Shown in pieces: positions 37,741 to 47,323 of a DNA stretch of 64,000 nucleotides. Source of the stretch: JAAYJR01 sp964540755 (lineage in GTDB: Bacteria > Bacteroidota > Bacteroidia > Bacteroidales > Prolixibacteraceae); NCBI GenBank assembly GCA_964540755.1, contig CAZIOB010000191.1, positions 1-64,000 on the forward strand. Direction: 5' to 3'. The position numbers and the translations under genes are program-made. The first letter of the stretch is position 1, and every line of letters begins with the position of its first letter. The notes under the pieces are model-generated. The model saw nothing but the letters and a program-made list of their open reading frames with translations. It was not told the origin of the DNA and ran no database searches.

Positions 37741-39189
37741 TTGAAACGCAAATTTGTCACTAATCTTATATTATTAATTTCCCTCAACATTTTAATCAAA
37801 CCATTTTGGATTTTCGGAATAGACAGGACAGTCCAAAACATGGTTGGCGATGAAAGTTATGGTTTGTATTTCGCCCTTTTTAATTTTTCCATGATCCTTA
37901 ATATATTACTTGATGTGGGGATCACAAATTATAATAACCGCAATATAGCCCAGCACAACTTTTTACTCCCCAAACATTTATCAAACATAGTAGGCTTAAA
38001 ATTAGTTCTTGCAATAGTATATGCCGTTTTTAGCCTGTTAATTGCGCTTATAATAGGATACAACAGAATTCAGCTTCACTTACTTATTTTTTTAATATTT
38101 AATCAGTTCCTTATTTCCCTGACTTTATACCTCCGTTCAAATATAAGCGGATTGCATATGTTCCGGACCGACAGTTTTATCTCCGTGCTTGACAGGTCGA
38201 TAATGATAATAATATGCAGTATATTATTATTCACTGACATTTTAAATGGTAAATTTAATATCTGTTGGTTTGTATATGCACAGACAGCAGCTTATATAAT
38301 TACAACAATAATTACATTTATTGTGGTTCTGCATAAAGCGGGTAAAATTAAAATTCATTTTAACCGGAAATTCTTCCTGGTCTTTCTTCGCAAATCATAT
38401 CCATATGCATTACTTATACTTTTAATGTCGCTATATAATCGTATCGATTCAGTTATGCTGGAAAGAATTCTTCCGGGATCTGAGGGCAGGGAACAGGCAG
38501 GAATATATGCCCAGGCATTTCGTCTGCTTGATGCTGTGTCGGTAATCGGAATTCTTTTCGCGGGATTATTACTGCCGATTTTTGCAAAAATGATCAAACA
38601 GAATGAACCTGTGATTCAGATGGTCAAACTTTCTTTTTCTCTGCTTATCGTTCCGGCCATAATAATTGCTGTTACAAGTGTTTTATATAACAGTGAGATC
38701 ATGTCGCTGCTCTACAAATCAAATACAGAGCAGTCCTCAGAAATTTTAGGCATCCTGATGATTGGTTTTACGGGAATTGCGTCTGCCTATATCTTCGGTA
38801 CCCTTCTCACTGCAAATGGCAGCATGAAAGAGCTTAATCTCATGGCATTATCCGGAGTGATACTAAATGTATTATTAAATTTGATCCTCATACCCAGGTA
38901 CCAGGCTCATGGTTCGGCATATGCCAGTATGATCACCCAGTTACTGGCAGGTGCATCGCAATGTATTATTGCTCTATTCATTTTCAGAATAAAACCCGGT
39001 TTAAAGTATATCCTCCGGATAGCAATATTTACCGGTCTTGTTATAATAATTGGATTTATCTCAAAATTTGTTGATAACCCTTTATACGGATTTTTGGCTA
39101 TGATTTCCGGTTCACTTATAATTGCTTTTGTTCTGCGACTTATTAATATTAAAAATCTTATCGAAATTGTCTCTTATAAATCAACATAA
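37741..39189 (+). CDS. Polysaccharide flippase, Wzx/MATE-like
   Basis: A polytopic protein of 482 residues with 12-14 membrane segments of the MOP superfamily, expected to flip lipid-linked oligosaccharides. FGIDRTVQNMVGDESYGLYFALF early and the LLNLILIPRYQAHGSAYA segment late are typical. The initiation codon is TTG, because an in-frame TGA lies at 37720 and the first ATG is about 30 residues in, past the first helix. The divergent GT4 gene is the likely partner. Confidence 0.85.
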   Translation: MKRKFVTNLILLISLNILIKPFWIFGIDRTVQNMVGDESYGLYFALFNFSMILNILLDVGITNYNNRNIAQHNFLLPKHLSNIVGLKLVLAIVYAVFSLLIALIIGYNRIQLHLLIFLIFNQFLISLTLYLRSNISGLHMFRTDSFISVLDRSIMIIICSILLFTDILNGKFNICWFVYAQTAAYIITTIITFIVVLHKAGKIKIHFNRKFFLVFLRKSYPYALLILLMSLYNRIDSVMLERILPGSEGREQAGIYAQAFRLLDAVSVIGILFAGLLLPIFAKMIKQNEPVIQMVKLSFSLLIVPAIIIAVTSVLYNSEIMSLLYKSNTEQSSEILGILMIGFTGIASAYIFGTLLTANGSMKELNLMALSGVILNVLLNLILIPRYQAHGSAYASMITQLLAGASQCIIALFIFRIKPGLKYILRIAIFTGLVIIIGFISKFVDNPLYGFLAMISGSLIIAFVLRLINIKNLIEIVSYKST

Positions 39190-39826
39190 CCCTGCTATTG
39201 AAGAATTGCAGCAAAATGATGATTTTAAATTGATTGCTGAACTATCTCATAAACAGGTAAAAAATTTTGTAATAGGGCAGATAAATGAGGGTAACAGTAT
39301 CATTAAGATATACATGGTTTATCAGTTACTTATGATCCTGCTTGGGATATTCTTTATCACCCGTTCGGTTGTGCTGGCTCTCAACGGAATCTTTTTACCA
39401 TTACTTTATGTTCTGGGAGGAGTGTTTTTCACTATCACTCTTCTTATAATTATTCATGAACTTTTACATGGCCTGGCACTGAAATCCGCAGGAGCACCAA
39501 AGATCAGTTATGGAGGATATCCGGCCAAATTTATTTTTTATGCCGAAGCCGACCATTTTGTAATGAACCGCAGTCAGTTTACTTTTGTGGCATTAACGCC
39601 TTTCATTATTATCAAAGTACTTTCCTTGGCGGCCATTATGATCTTTTTCAATAATCCTGCTGTCTATTTTCCTGTATTAGTTATGACGGCCCACAGCCTG
39701 TTTTGTGCAGGTGATATCGGATTGCTGTCTTTCTTTTATCGTTATCCTGATCATGAAGTTTATACTTTCGATATAAAAGCCGCTAAAAAAAGTTATTTCT
39801 ACATAAGGGAACATAACTCCGGCTGA
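39167..39826 (+). CDS. DUF3267 putative zinc metalloprotease
   Basis: A membrane protein with about four helices and a HELLHG motif inside a hydrophobic segment (IIIHELLHGLALKSAG), typical of DUF3267 proteins, plus a later FCAGDIG. The substrate is unknown. The frame is open to a TTG at 39122 inside the flippase gene. I prefer the TTG at 39167, which overlaps the flippase stop by 23 bp. No in-frame ATG occurs before about 20 further codons of plausible coding sequence, so the start is uncertain. Confidence 0.7.
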   Translation: MSLINQHNPAIEELQQNDDFKLIAELSHKQVKNFVIGQINEGNSIIKIYMVYQLLMILLGIFFITRSVVLALNGIFLPLLYVLGGVFFTITLLIIIHELLHGLALKSAGAPKISYGGYPAKFIFYAEADHFVMNRSQFTFVALTPFIIIKVLSLAAIMIFFNNPAVYFPVLVMTAHSLFCAGDIGLLSFFYRYPDHEVYTFDIKAAKKSYFYIREHNSG

Positions 39827-39898
39827 CACGTACTTGATGTGAATACCTGATAATATATTTATACCTGAAAATCTAAAGCAGACACTTTTGCCATACAA

Positions 39899-39932
39899 GA
39901 AAAAAAACCGGAATTATTACAAACCTTTCCGG
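39899..39932 (-). terminator. Terminator-like hairpin, reads on minus strand
   Basis: CCGGAA/TTCCGG stem with a 13-base loop. On the minus strand it is followed by eight T. It could end transcription from arsR through the MITE-like element, and could weakly serve the plus-strand DUF3267 gene too. Confidence 0.5.
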
Positions 39933-39966
39933 CATACTTTTTCCTGCTTTCTGTATATTAATCAGT

Positions 39967-40142
39967 GTCTGTCAATAAAGGAAAGAGTCTGGGTTAGAAA
40001 GTTCGCTGACAAGGCTTGCCCTGTGAAATAAACGCTTAGCGATTTAACAAGGCTTGCGCAGACCGAAAAATGTGAGTTTACTAATTGTAAATGACCATTT
40101 TGAGGGCAAGCGTAACGCAGGCAGCGGACTTTATAGACAGAC
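39967..40142 (+). repeat. MITE-like element, copy A (176 bp)
   Basis: Non-coding element with 14-bp terminal inverted repeats, GTCTGTCAATAAAG at the left and CTTTATAGACAGAC at the right (one mismatch). It is closely similar to 42469-42606 in the same orientation. It carries 38 extra bases bounded by two AAGGCTTGC direct repeats (40011 and 40049). No ORF lies inside. Confidence 0.7.
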
Positions 40143-40162
40143 TCTAATTAGACAGATTATTT

Positions 40163-40465
40163 TTAATTACAGGTACACGCTTCAAGGCAATCGATAATTT
40201 GGCTCAGTATTTCATGCTTTAAATAATAATAGGTATTTTTTCCTTCCCGTTTAGAACACAACACACCCTTATCTCTCAGGATACCAAGATGATGGGATGT
40301 TGTTGATTGTTCAATATTAAGTAATTCATGAATTTCTGAAACAGTTAACTTTTTCCCTCCTTCCAAATATTTTAAAATAGCAATGCGCATAGGATGAGCT
40401 ATTGCCCTAAGCATATTTGCGGCAATTTCTAAGCGATTGTCATCCATTCCTCTGACTTCTACCAT
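40163..40465 (-). CDS. ArsR-family transcriptional regulator
   Basis: A 100-residue winged-helix repressor candidate. ANMLRAIAHPMRIAILKYL opens the domain, the recognition helix is in EQSTTSHHLGILRDKGV, and the wing is REGKNTYYYL. The C-terminus ends CLEACTCN, giving three cysteines (93, 97, 99) that could bind a metal or metalloid, although the classical ELCVC site in the recognition region is absent. A dyad lies just upstream of its start. No transporter or arsenate gene is adjacent, so the effector is unknown. Confidence 0.85.
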   Translation of the reverse strand: MVEVRGMDDNRLEIAANMLRAIAHPMRIAILKYLEGGKKLTVSEIHELLNIEQSTTSHHLGILRDKGVLCSKREGKNTYYYLKHEILSQIIDCLEACTCN

Positions 40466-40483
40466 ATTTCTTATAATTATAAC

Positions 40484-40511
40484 AATACAAATATATAAAT
40501 ATTTAAGTATT
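40484..40511. promoter_or_regulatory. Candidate ArsR operator dyad
   Basis: A 28-bp imperfect palindrome with outer arms AATAC/GTATT and an AT core, 10 of 14 positions pairing. It is centred 33 bp upstream of the arsR start. Autoregulation is inferred. Confidence 0.35.
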
Positions 40512-40628
40512 CTTATTTAGGTTTAACTAATTAAAGATTATTAATTGATTTTTTGGGAAAAAACAGGATAAAAAGTTAATTTTTCATTTAAATATCCTAT
40601 GTTCGTCAATTAGTTTAGTTATTCAGGA

Positions 40629-41603
40629 ATGACAAGAATAAAAAAAATAAAATCTCCTGTCAATGCAGAACTAAAATCATTTGAATCATATTTTAAAAAT
40701 GCATTGAAAAGTGATATCCCGCTTTTAGGTACGATACTAAATTATCTTTACCGCACAAAGGGAAAGCAGCTTCGCCCTATGTTCGTTTTTTTATCTGCAA
40801 AATTGCATGGCGAACCAAATGAATTTTCACTCCTGGCTGCCTGCTCGGTAGAATTGCTGCACTCTGCAACTCTTATACATGATGACGTGGTTGATGAATC
40901 ATATGAACGCAGAGGCACCTTTTCCATAAATGCGCTCTGGAAAAACAAACTGGCAGTACTCGTAGGTGATTATATACTCGCTAAAGGCTTACTTCTGCAG
41001 CTGGAGAATAAAAAATACGATTTCCTTACCCTGATCTCGCGTGCTGTACAGGATATGAGCGAAGGGGAGATCCTACAAGTGAAAAAAAGCCGGAAACTGG
41101 ATATCGATGAAGAAACATACTTCAAAATAATCAGGAAAAAAACAGCATCACTAATTGCTGTCTGCATGGCCATAGGAGCGGCATCAGTGACCAATGATGA
41201 AAAAATAATCGAAAAAATGTACAGTATCGGACAGGCTGCCGGCATTGCATTTCAGATAAAAGATGACATATTCGATTATCAAAAGAAAGGCCTGATTGGC
41301 AAACCCACCGGAAATGACATCAAAGAAAAAAAGATTACACTTCCGCTTATACACGTTCTTAATAACTCAGATCCCGGAGAACGCAGGCGTATAATCAGAC
41401 TGATAAAACGAAAGAATAATAATTCTGAAGTAGTAAAACAACTAATATCCCAGGTTACTGAAAAAGGGGGACTGATATATGCTACAAAAAAAATGAATGA
41501 ATTCAGAGACAAAGCTATCAATGACATAATGGAATTTCCTCATAGCGAAGCGCGTGATTCATTGATTGAACTGATGGATTATATTACCACACGTAAAAAA
41601 TGA
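40629..41603 (+). CDS. Long-chain polyprenyl diphosphate synthase
   Basis: A 324-residue trans-prenyltransferase that elongates isoprenoid diphosphates, probably for menaquinone side chains. Motif KGKQLRPM comes first, the first aspartate motif is HDDVVDESYERRG, and the second is QIKDDIFDY. Chain length is not certain. The residues before the first DDxxD are small, which fits long products. It is convergent with dtd. Confidence 0.92.
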   Translation: MTRIKKIKSPVNAELKSFESYFKNALKSDIPLLGTILNYLYRTKGKQLRPMFVFLSAKLHGEPNEFSLLAACSVELLHSATLIHDDVVDESYERRGTFSINALWKNKLAVLVGDYILAKGLLLQLENKKYDFLTLISRAVQDMSEGEILQVKKSRKLDIDEETYFKIIRKKTASLIAVCMAIGAASVTNDEKIIEKMYSIGQAAGIAFQIKDDIFDYQKKGLIGKPTGNDIKEKKITLPLIHVLNNSDPGERRRIIRLIKRKNNNSEVVKQLISQVTEKGGLIYATKKMNEFRDKAINDIMEFPHSEARDSLIELMDYITTRKK

Positions 41604-41616
41604 TTATTCAATCCCC

Positions 41617-42072
41617 TTAAAAATCCTTTTGTTTTGAATCAATAATTATTGTTACCGGTCCGTCGTTTACAAGTGAAACTTCCATCATAGCGCCAAAAAT
41701 ACCTGTGCCAACCTTCTTCCCTAACGTCATTTCTGTTTTCCTGACAAATTTGTTATATACAGGTATGGCAAAATCAGGTTTAGAAGCCCTGATATATGAA
41801 GGGCGGTTACCTTTTTTTGTATTGGCATGCAGGGTAAACTGGCTGACCACAATGATCTCTCCGGACACCTCCTGTATAGAATAATTCATAACACCTTGTT
41901 CATCATTGAAAATCCTTAAATGTATGATTTTATTCACCATCCAGTCGATGTCCTCATCAGTGTCATTGTCCTCAATACCCACCAATATCAGCAATCCTTT
42001 CCCTATAGAAGAAATAACTTCATTGTCAACTTTTACTTTTGCTTCGGTAACTTTTTGAATCACTACTCTCAT
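41617..42072 (-). CDS. dtd: D-aminoacyl-tRNA deacylase
   Basis: Hydrolyses D-amino acids from mischarged tRNA. At 151 residues it is normal length and carries VVSQFTLHANTKKGNRP and EVSLVNDGPVTIII, the two cross-subunit motifs of the family (SQxTLxA and NxGPxT). It converges with the polyprenyl synthase. Confidence 0.97.
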   Translation of the reverse strand: MRVVIQKVTEAKVKVDNEVISSIGKGLLILVGIEDNDTDEDIDWMVNKIIHLRIFNDEQGVMNYSIQEVSGEIIVVSQFTLHANTKKGNRPSYIRASKPDFAIPVYNKFVRKTEMTLGKKVGTGIFGAMMEVSLVNDGPVTIIIDSKQKDF

Positions 42073-42100
42073 TTTATTATTGGATTGAAGTAATTAACAT

Positions 42101-42130
42101 CAAAAATAATCCAGTTTATGCAATTACAAA
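42101..42130 (-). promoter_or_regulatory. Candidate dtd promoter
   Basis: The minus strand carries TTTG (42130-42127), then 18 bp, then TATTTTTG (42108-42101), close to the Bacteroidetes TTTG-N19-TAnnTTTG pattern, 29 bp before the dtd ATG. Confidence 0.5.
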
Positions 42131-42468
42131 AAAAATTGTTCCGCTTCGTAAAAATTATAACTTATTTAAACTTTTTCGGTTATATATTGTTAATTTCCCT
42201 GAAAATATTTCACGGATTATATTCCCGGAAAAAATATCTGAATAATTTATATAGTAGCTGTTAAAGGAGATCATTTATAAAAATTTACAAAAACGAAATG
42301 AGTAAGTTATTTTTAATCAAAAAAGAACAGGTGAAAACGAATTGCCTTGCCTTCATAATGCAACCAAGGGAGGCTTCCACAAATTTTCAAATTTTAATTA
42401 ATTAGCCCTTATGTTTGTAATTGTAAAAGTTCCGTGAAGCCAACTATCTTAGCTTCCGGAACCTTAAT

Positions 42469-42606
42469 GTCTGTCCATAAAGTAAAGAGTCTGGATTAGA
42501 AAGTTAGCTGATAAGTCTTGCGCAGACCGAAAAATATGAGTTTACTAATTGTAATTGACCCTTTTGAGGGCAGGCGTAACGCAGGCAGCGGACTTTATAG
42601 ACGGAC
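42469..42606 (+). repeat. MITE-like element, copy B (138 bp)
   Basis: Same orientation and about 90% identical to copy A, but with the 38-bp segment between the AAGGCTTGC repeats missing. Ends are GTCTGTCCATAAAG and CTTTATAGACGGAC. It occupies part of the 606-base gap 42073-42678. The rest of that gap is AT-rich with no coding frame. Confidence 0.7.
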
Positions 42607-42678
42607 TTAGAGTATAAATGAAAAGAACATCAAGGTAAAGGATAAATCTATACAGATAACAACTATAAATTTTAACGG

Positions 42679-43422
42679 ATGAAAAAATATTTTTTAATTA
42701 TAACATTGATCACTGCCGGATGTGTTTCACAACGCAGCGTTGATACAGAAAAAGAGATTATCCTGAGGACATCCCCTGAAAATCCGTCTCTGGGCTTGGA
42801 AATTAAATTTATCAGGGGAAAATCTTTTAACCATCCTTCTTTTGCTATCTGGACAGAAGACCTGGAAGGCAACTATATTGAAACCTTATATGTCACCCAC
42901 TATGTGGCAAAAGGAAAATATGGCCATGGTGAAGTTGAACCAGGCAGATGGAAGAATGAACCCGGTGAATTAAGAAGGCCTGCCACTCTTCCATACTGGT
43001 CACATAAACGTGGAATAAAAGCTCCCGACGGCTTATATATTCCCTCCCCTGAAACAGCAGTTCCTGATGCGATTACATCTGCAACACCTGTTTCAAACTT
43101 TACCCTCAATACAGCCACCAGCTATTCAGGAAAAAGAAAGTTCAGGATCCTGATGGAAATCAACCAGGCATGGGACTCAAACCGTTATTGGAGTAATAAT
43201 AAATTTCCGGGAAATATTAATTACTATGGATCGTTACAACCGGCGCTGGTATATGCTGTTACTGTTGATCCTTATGGTGAAAATAACGAATACTATTTAA
43301 ATCCTATAGGCCACAGTCACCCGACAGGAAAAAACGGCCGCCTTTTTACTGATCTTACAACCATAACAACTGCAAAAGATATCGCATACAAAATTATTGT
43401 CAGATTAAAAAACAAAAATTGA
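42679..43422 (+). CDS. DUF2271-like envelope lipoprotein
   Basis: A 247-residue protein with lipobox LITAGC (C15). The fold-signature stretch PSFAIWTEDLEGNYIETLYVT resembles DUF2271 proteins, and a second half contains MEINQAWDSNRYW and VYAVTVDP. It ends 6 bp before a TonB-dependent receptor, so the two are surely co-expressed, and the lipoprotein may serve that receptor at the outer membrane. The ligand is unknown. Confidence 0.7.
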   Translation: MKKYFLIITLITAGCVSQRSVDTEKEIILRTSPENPSLGLEIKFIRGKSFNHPSFAIWTEDLEGNYIETLYVTHYVAKGKYGHGEVEPGRWKNEPGELRRPATLPYWSHKRGIKAPDGLYIPSPETAVPDAITSATPVSNFTLNTATSYSGKRKFRILMEINQAWDSNRYWSNNKFPGNINYYGSLQPALVYAVTVDPYGENNEYYLNPIGHSHPTGKNGRLFTDLTTITTAKDIAYKIIVRLKNKN

Positions 43423-43428
43423 GAACAA

Positions 43429-45807
43429 ATGAAGATCATAAAAATACTTATCTTATTCATCTTACCCTTCTCTGCATTTGCCCAGGAAGCTTCCCTCAGG
43501 GGACGAGTGGTTGAAGCAGTCAGCAACGAACCCCTTCCTTTTGTTAATATTGTTGTCCAGGGAACATCAACAGGAACTATAACCGATCTGGACGGTTATT
43601 TCATTCTCAACGGATTAAACCCTGGATTCATACGCATAGAAGCTTCCTTTATTGGATACAAAAAAGTTATCTCTTCTGAAATAGAGGTCAGTGTAGCAAA
43701 CACTAATTTCATAGAAATCAAGATGGAAGAGAAGAGTGAACAAATAGAAGAGGTGAAAGTTACTGCATCTCCTTTCAGAAAGACTGTCGAGAGCCCTGTT
43801 TCACTCAGAAGCATCAGCATTGGCGAAATTGAAAAAAGTCCGGGTGCCAATCGTGATATTTCAAAAGTTATACAATCGTTTCCGGGAGTTCAATCAACCC
43901 CGGCATACCGCAATGATGTAATAATACGGGGAGGCGGCCCCTCCGAAAGCAGATTTTACCTTGATGGCGTGGAGGTGCCCTTCATAAACCATTTTTCTAC
44001 CCAGGGGGCTTCCGGAGGGCCTGTCGGAATTATTAATGCAGATTTTATCAGGGAGGTAAACTATTATTCAGGGGCGTTCCCGGCCAACCGAGGAAATGCG
44101 CTCAGCGGAGTCCTTGAATTCTTCCAGATAGACGGCAATGAGGAAAAATTAAAACTACAAGGCACACTGGGAGCTTCTGAAATAGCAGCAACACTTGACG
44201 GCCCACTGGGAGAAAAAACCAGTTTCGTATTTTCTCTCCGCCGGTCATATCTTCAATTCCTCTTCAGTGTCCTTGAACTGCCCTTCCTTCCAAACTTTAC
44301 GGATATGCAATTCAAGGTACGTTCAAGACTTGATAAAAAAAATGAAATAACTTTCATAGGCCTCGGGGCACTGGATGTTTTTGACCTGAACCTGGGAATT
44401 GAAAATCCTGATGAACAACAAAGATTCATATTAAGCCAGATACCCGTAAACGAACAGTGGAATTACACCTTTGGCGCTGTTTACAAACACTATAGGGAAA
44501 AGAGCTATCAAACAGTGGTATTAAGCAGAAGTCACCTGAATAATGGCGCATATAAATATCTGGAAAATGATGACAGCTCTGAAGAAAATAAAATTATCGA
44601 TTATTCATCTGAAGAAATTGAAAACAAACTGAGATTGGAAAATACATCCAGAATTAATGACTTTAAATTAAATTTCGGTGCAAATCTTGACCTTACAACC
44701 TATAAAAATTCAACCCGTGCAAAACGATTTTACGACGAAGGTATTATTGATATAAACTATGATACTTCCCTTGATCTTGTAAAATGGGGGATTTTCATGC
44801 AACTGAGCAGGAATTTTATATCAGAGAGATTGTCACTTTCACTGGGTGCAAGAGCAGATGCCAATAATTATTCTCAAACCATGAATAACCTGATTGACCA
44901 GTTCTCGCCTCGTTTTTCGGCCTCTTACAGTTTATCTGAAAAATGGAGTATAAATTTCAATACCGGCAGGTACTATCAGCTGCCGCCCTATACTACTTTA
45001 GGCTACAAAATTAATGGAATATACATTAATAAAGAAAATGACCTTAAGTATATTTCGGTTGATCATCTTATCGGGGGACTTGAATACAGGCCGTCTGACA
45101 ATACAGTATTCTCACTGGAAGGTTTTTGGAAAGGTTATGATGATTATCCTTTTTCTGTGAATGATAAAATCAGCCTGGCTAACAAAGGGGCTGATTTTGG
45201 AGTCGTTGGTGATGAAGAGGTTATTTCACAGTCAGAAGGACGTGCTTACGGAGCTGAATTCCAAACAAGGATCAATACAACTGAAGGTTTTAATTTTAAT
45301 CTTTCTTATACACTGGTTAGAAGTGAATTCATGGATGTAGATGGAGAGTACATACCAACAAACTGGGACTCAAAGCACCTTTTGAATATAACTACTACCA
45401 AAGAATTAAAGAAAGGATGGAGGGCAGGAGCACGGTGGCGTTTTGTAGGAGGCTTGCCTTATACACCTTATGATCTCAACAGAAGTTCACTTGTTTCGGC
45501 ATGGAATCTCTCCGGGGGACCTTATCTTGATTTTGGACTTCTGAATTCCGGGCGTTTTAAACCATTTCATCAGCTTGATGTCAGGATCGATAAAACTTTT
45601 TATCTTGACAAGCTGACGGCAAAATTTTATATTGACATCCAGAATTTATATAATTACCAGGCAGAACAGCAGGATATTATTGTCAGGGAACAAGATGAAA
45701 ACAACCAGTTCATATATACTGATAACGGCACCAGATATGAGCTGAGACGTGTTAATAATACCACTGGAACAGTATTGCCGACCATCGGAATTATCCTGGA
45801 GTTTTAA
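43429..45807 (+). CDS. TonB-dependent outer-membrane receptor
   Basis: A 792-residue receptor. The signal peptide ends FAQ at about 19. Residues 22-105 form a carboxypeptidase-regulatory-like domain (LRGRVVEAVSNEPLPFVNIVV, TITDLDGYF). The plug follows (SPGANRDISKVIQSFPGV, DVIIRGGGPSESRFYLDGVEVP), then a barrel ending in TVLPTIGIILEF with a terminal Phe. It lacks the length of SusC proteins, so it is more like a cobalamin, siderophore or metal-type receptor. The DUF2271-like lipoprotein is its partner. The substrate cannot be read. Confidence 0.92.
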   Translation: MKIIKILILFILPFSAFAQEASLRGRVVEAVSNEPLPFVNIVVQGTSTGTITDLDGYFILNGLNPGFIRIEASFIGYKKVISSEIEVSVANTNFIEIKMEEKSEQIEEVKVTASPFRKTVESPVSLRSISIGEIEKSPGANRDISKVIQSFPGVQSTPAYRNDVIIRGGGPSESRFYLDGVEVPFINHFSTQGASGGPVGIINADFIREVNYYSGAFPANRGNALSGVLEFFQIDGNEEKLKLQGTLGASEIAATLDGPLGEKTSFVFSLRRSYLQFLFSVLELPFLPNFTDMQFKVRSRLDKKNEITFIGLGALDVFDLNLGIENPDEQQRFILSQIPVNEQWNYTFGAVYKHYREKSYQTVVLSRSHLNNGAYKYLENDDSSEENKIIDYSSEEIENKLRLENTSRINDFKLNFGANLDLTTYKNSTRAKRFYDEGIIDINYDTSLDLVKWGIFMQLSRNFISERLSLSLGARADANNYSQTMNNLIDQFSPRFSASYSLSEKWSINFNTGRYYQLPPYTTLGYKINGIYINKENDLKYISVDHLIGGLEYRPSDNTVFSLEGFWKGYDDYPFSVNDKISLANKGADFGVVGDEEVISQSEGRAYGAEFQTRINTTEGFNFNLSYTLVRSEFMDVDGEYIPTNWDSKHLLNITTTKELKKGWRAGARWRFVGGLPYTPYDLNRSSLVSAWNLSGGPYLDFGLLNSGRFKPFHQLDVRIDKTFYLDKLTAKFYIDIQNLYNYQAEQQDIIVREQDENNQFIYTDNGTRYELRRVNNTTGTVLPTIGIILEF

Positions 45808-45979
45808 GAGAATATGCTGCCTTCAGAAAATAAGCCTTTTGAATTCTTTGTTTATTATCATTTTGTCAGCCGGCAATAATATGATTAAAAAGTTCACGAT
45901 AAATAATAATACCGGTAAAAATCAGGAGCAGAAAGAGCTATTTTTTATATTTTCAGCGTCAAATAATTTTGACCAGTCA

Positions 45980-46942
45980 ATGCTTTGCATACACCTTGCT
46001 AATACAGATGCTTTTTTTTGCCTTGCTGCTGAGGAATATTTCCTGAAAAATTTTTCAGAAGATATTTTTATTCTCTGGCAAAGTACTGATACAATTGTTG
46101 TCGGTAAGCACCAAAATGCCCTGGCTGAAATAAATTATCCTTTTGTTTTAAAAAATGGCATTAAGGTTGCCCGGCGCATTTCTGGCGGTGGAACTGTTTT
46201 TCATGATTCAGGAAATGTAAATTTTTCTTTTATTAAGAATGTAAAAGATACCGCAAAAATTAATTTTGACCTTTTCACAAAACCTGTGATCGACTCACTT
46301 GCTAAACTTAATCTCACAGTAACCACTTCTGGTCACAATGATTTACTGATCAATGGGAAAAAAATTTCGGGAAATGCAGAACATGTTCATAAAAAACGTG
46401 TTTTGCATCATGGTACTCTTCTTTTCAGTTCTAACCTGGACAATCTCGGACAATCACTTATAACACCCCTGCAAGGTAAATACCATGATAAGGCAATCAG
46501 GTCAAGACGCAGTCCCGTGACCAATATTTCCTTCTTTTTAAAAGAAAAATGGACAATTGATAATTTTTGTTCGTTTCTTTTAAATATCCAGCTAAAAGAT
46601 ACAAAGTCAACTCTTTATAAAATGAATGAAAAAGATCTGGTAAGCATAAATAATCTCTTAAAGGAAAAATTTTTGACATGGGAATGGAACTATGGTTATT
46701 CCCCAAAATATATTTTTACCAATCAGACTGAAATTGAAAATAAACAGGTAATGATTAAACTGGAGGTTGAGAGAGGAAGAATAATTAATTCTACTGTATC
46801 CGGAAACTATTTCACTAATGGAGAATCATCCATTCTTATGAGAAATATTGTAAACAGAAGGCATTATTATGATGATATACGTAATTTACTGAAATTAATT
46901 AAGGAAAAGGTACCGGATGAGCTGCCATTCGCCTTCTTTTAG
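45980..46942 (+). CDS. lplA: Lipoate-protein ligase A family
   Basis: A 320-residue ligase that attaches lipoate to carrier domains through lipoyl-AMP. NTDAFFCLAAEEYFLKN, RRISGGGTVFHDSGNVNFSF and INGKKISGNAEHVHKKR with the catalytic lysine region are clear, followed by a C-terminal accessory domain. The frame opens at 45749 inside the receptor gene and has ATGs at 45881 and 45980. Family proteins begin just before the NTD motif, so I use 45980. Confidence 0.9.
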   Translation: MLCIHLANTDAFFCLAAEEYFLKNFSEDIFILWQSTDTIVVGKHQNALAEINYPFVLKNGIKVARRISGGGTVFHDSGNVNFSFIKNVKDTAKINFDLFTKPVIDSLAKLNLTVTTSGHNDLLINGKKISGNAEHVHKKRVLHHGTLLFSSNLDNLGQSLITPLQGKYHDKAIRSRRSPVTNISFFLKEKWTIDNFCSFLLNIQLKDTKSTLYKMNEKDLVSINNLLKEKFLTWEWNYGYSPKYIFTNQTEIENKQVMIKLEVERGRIINSTVSGNYFTNGESSILMRNIVNRRHYYDDIRNLLKLIKEKVPDELPFAFF

Positions 46943-47323
46943 TGTCGCGTCACGCCTGGTCTAACGCACAATGAATTGTTCTTCTGAATTTTTGCTGTGT
47001 TAAAAAATATTTGCAAAACGCTCCTATACATATATTTTTTGTCTTGCATAAATCCAAAAATACTTCATTCTATACGTCATTTCAGACGTAACATGACACC
47101 AGGTAATCAATCAAAAAACAGCCTGTCCTGAGTAATACGTTATGATTACTCCGAGTATGCCTGTAAAGTCGGTTAACTGCATTATGCCTTTTCTCAAAAC
47201 AGTCATTTTGAGATATTAACTTCACATTTTTCGGATTTCACAACTTTTATCTCCTGAACTGTTCATACGAATTTTGTGGGCAAAATTTATACACCTTACT
47301 CTCGACTTTTTTATGGAAACACA
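46943..47323. other. Non-coding stretch between lplA and trpB
   Basis: This 381-base convergent gap holds two small hairpins (TACGTC/GACGTA at 47073-47090 and GAGTAAT/ATTACTC at 47130-47151). There is no coding frame and no clear terminator for either gene. Confidence 0.5.
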
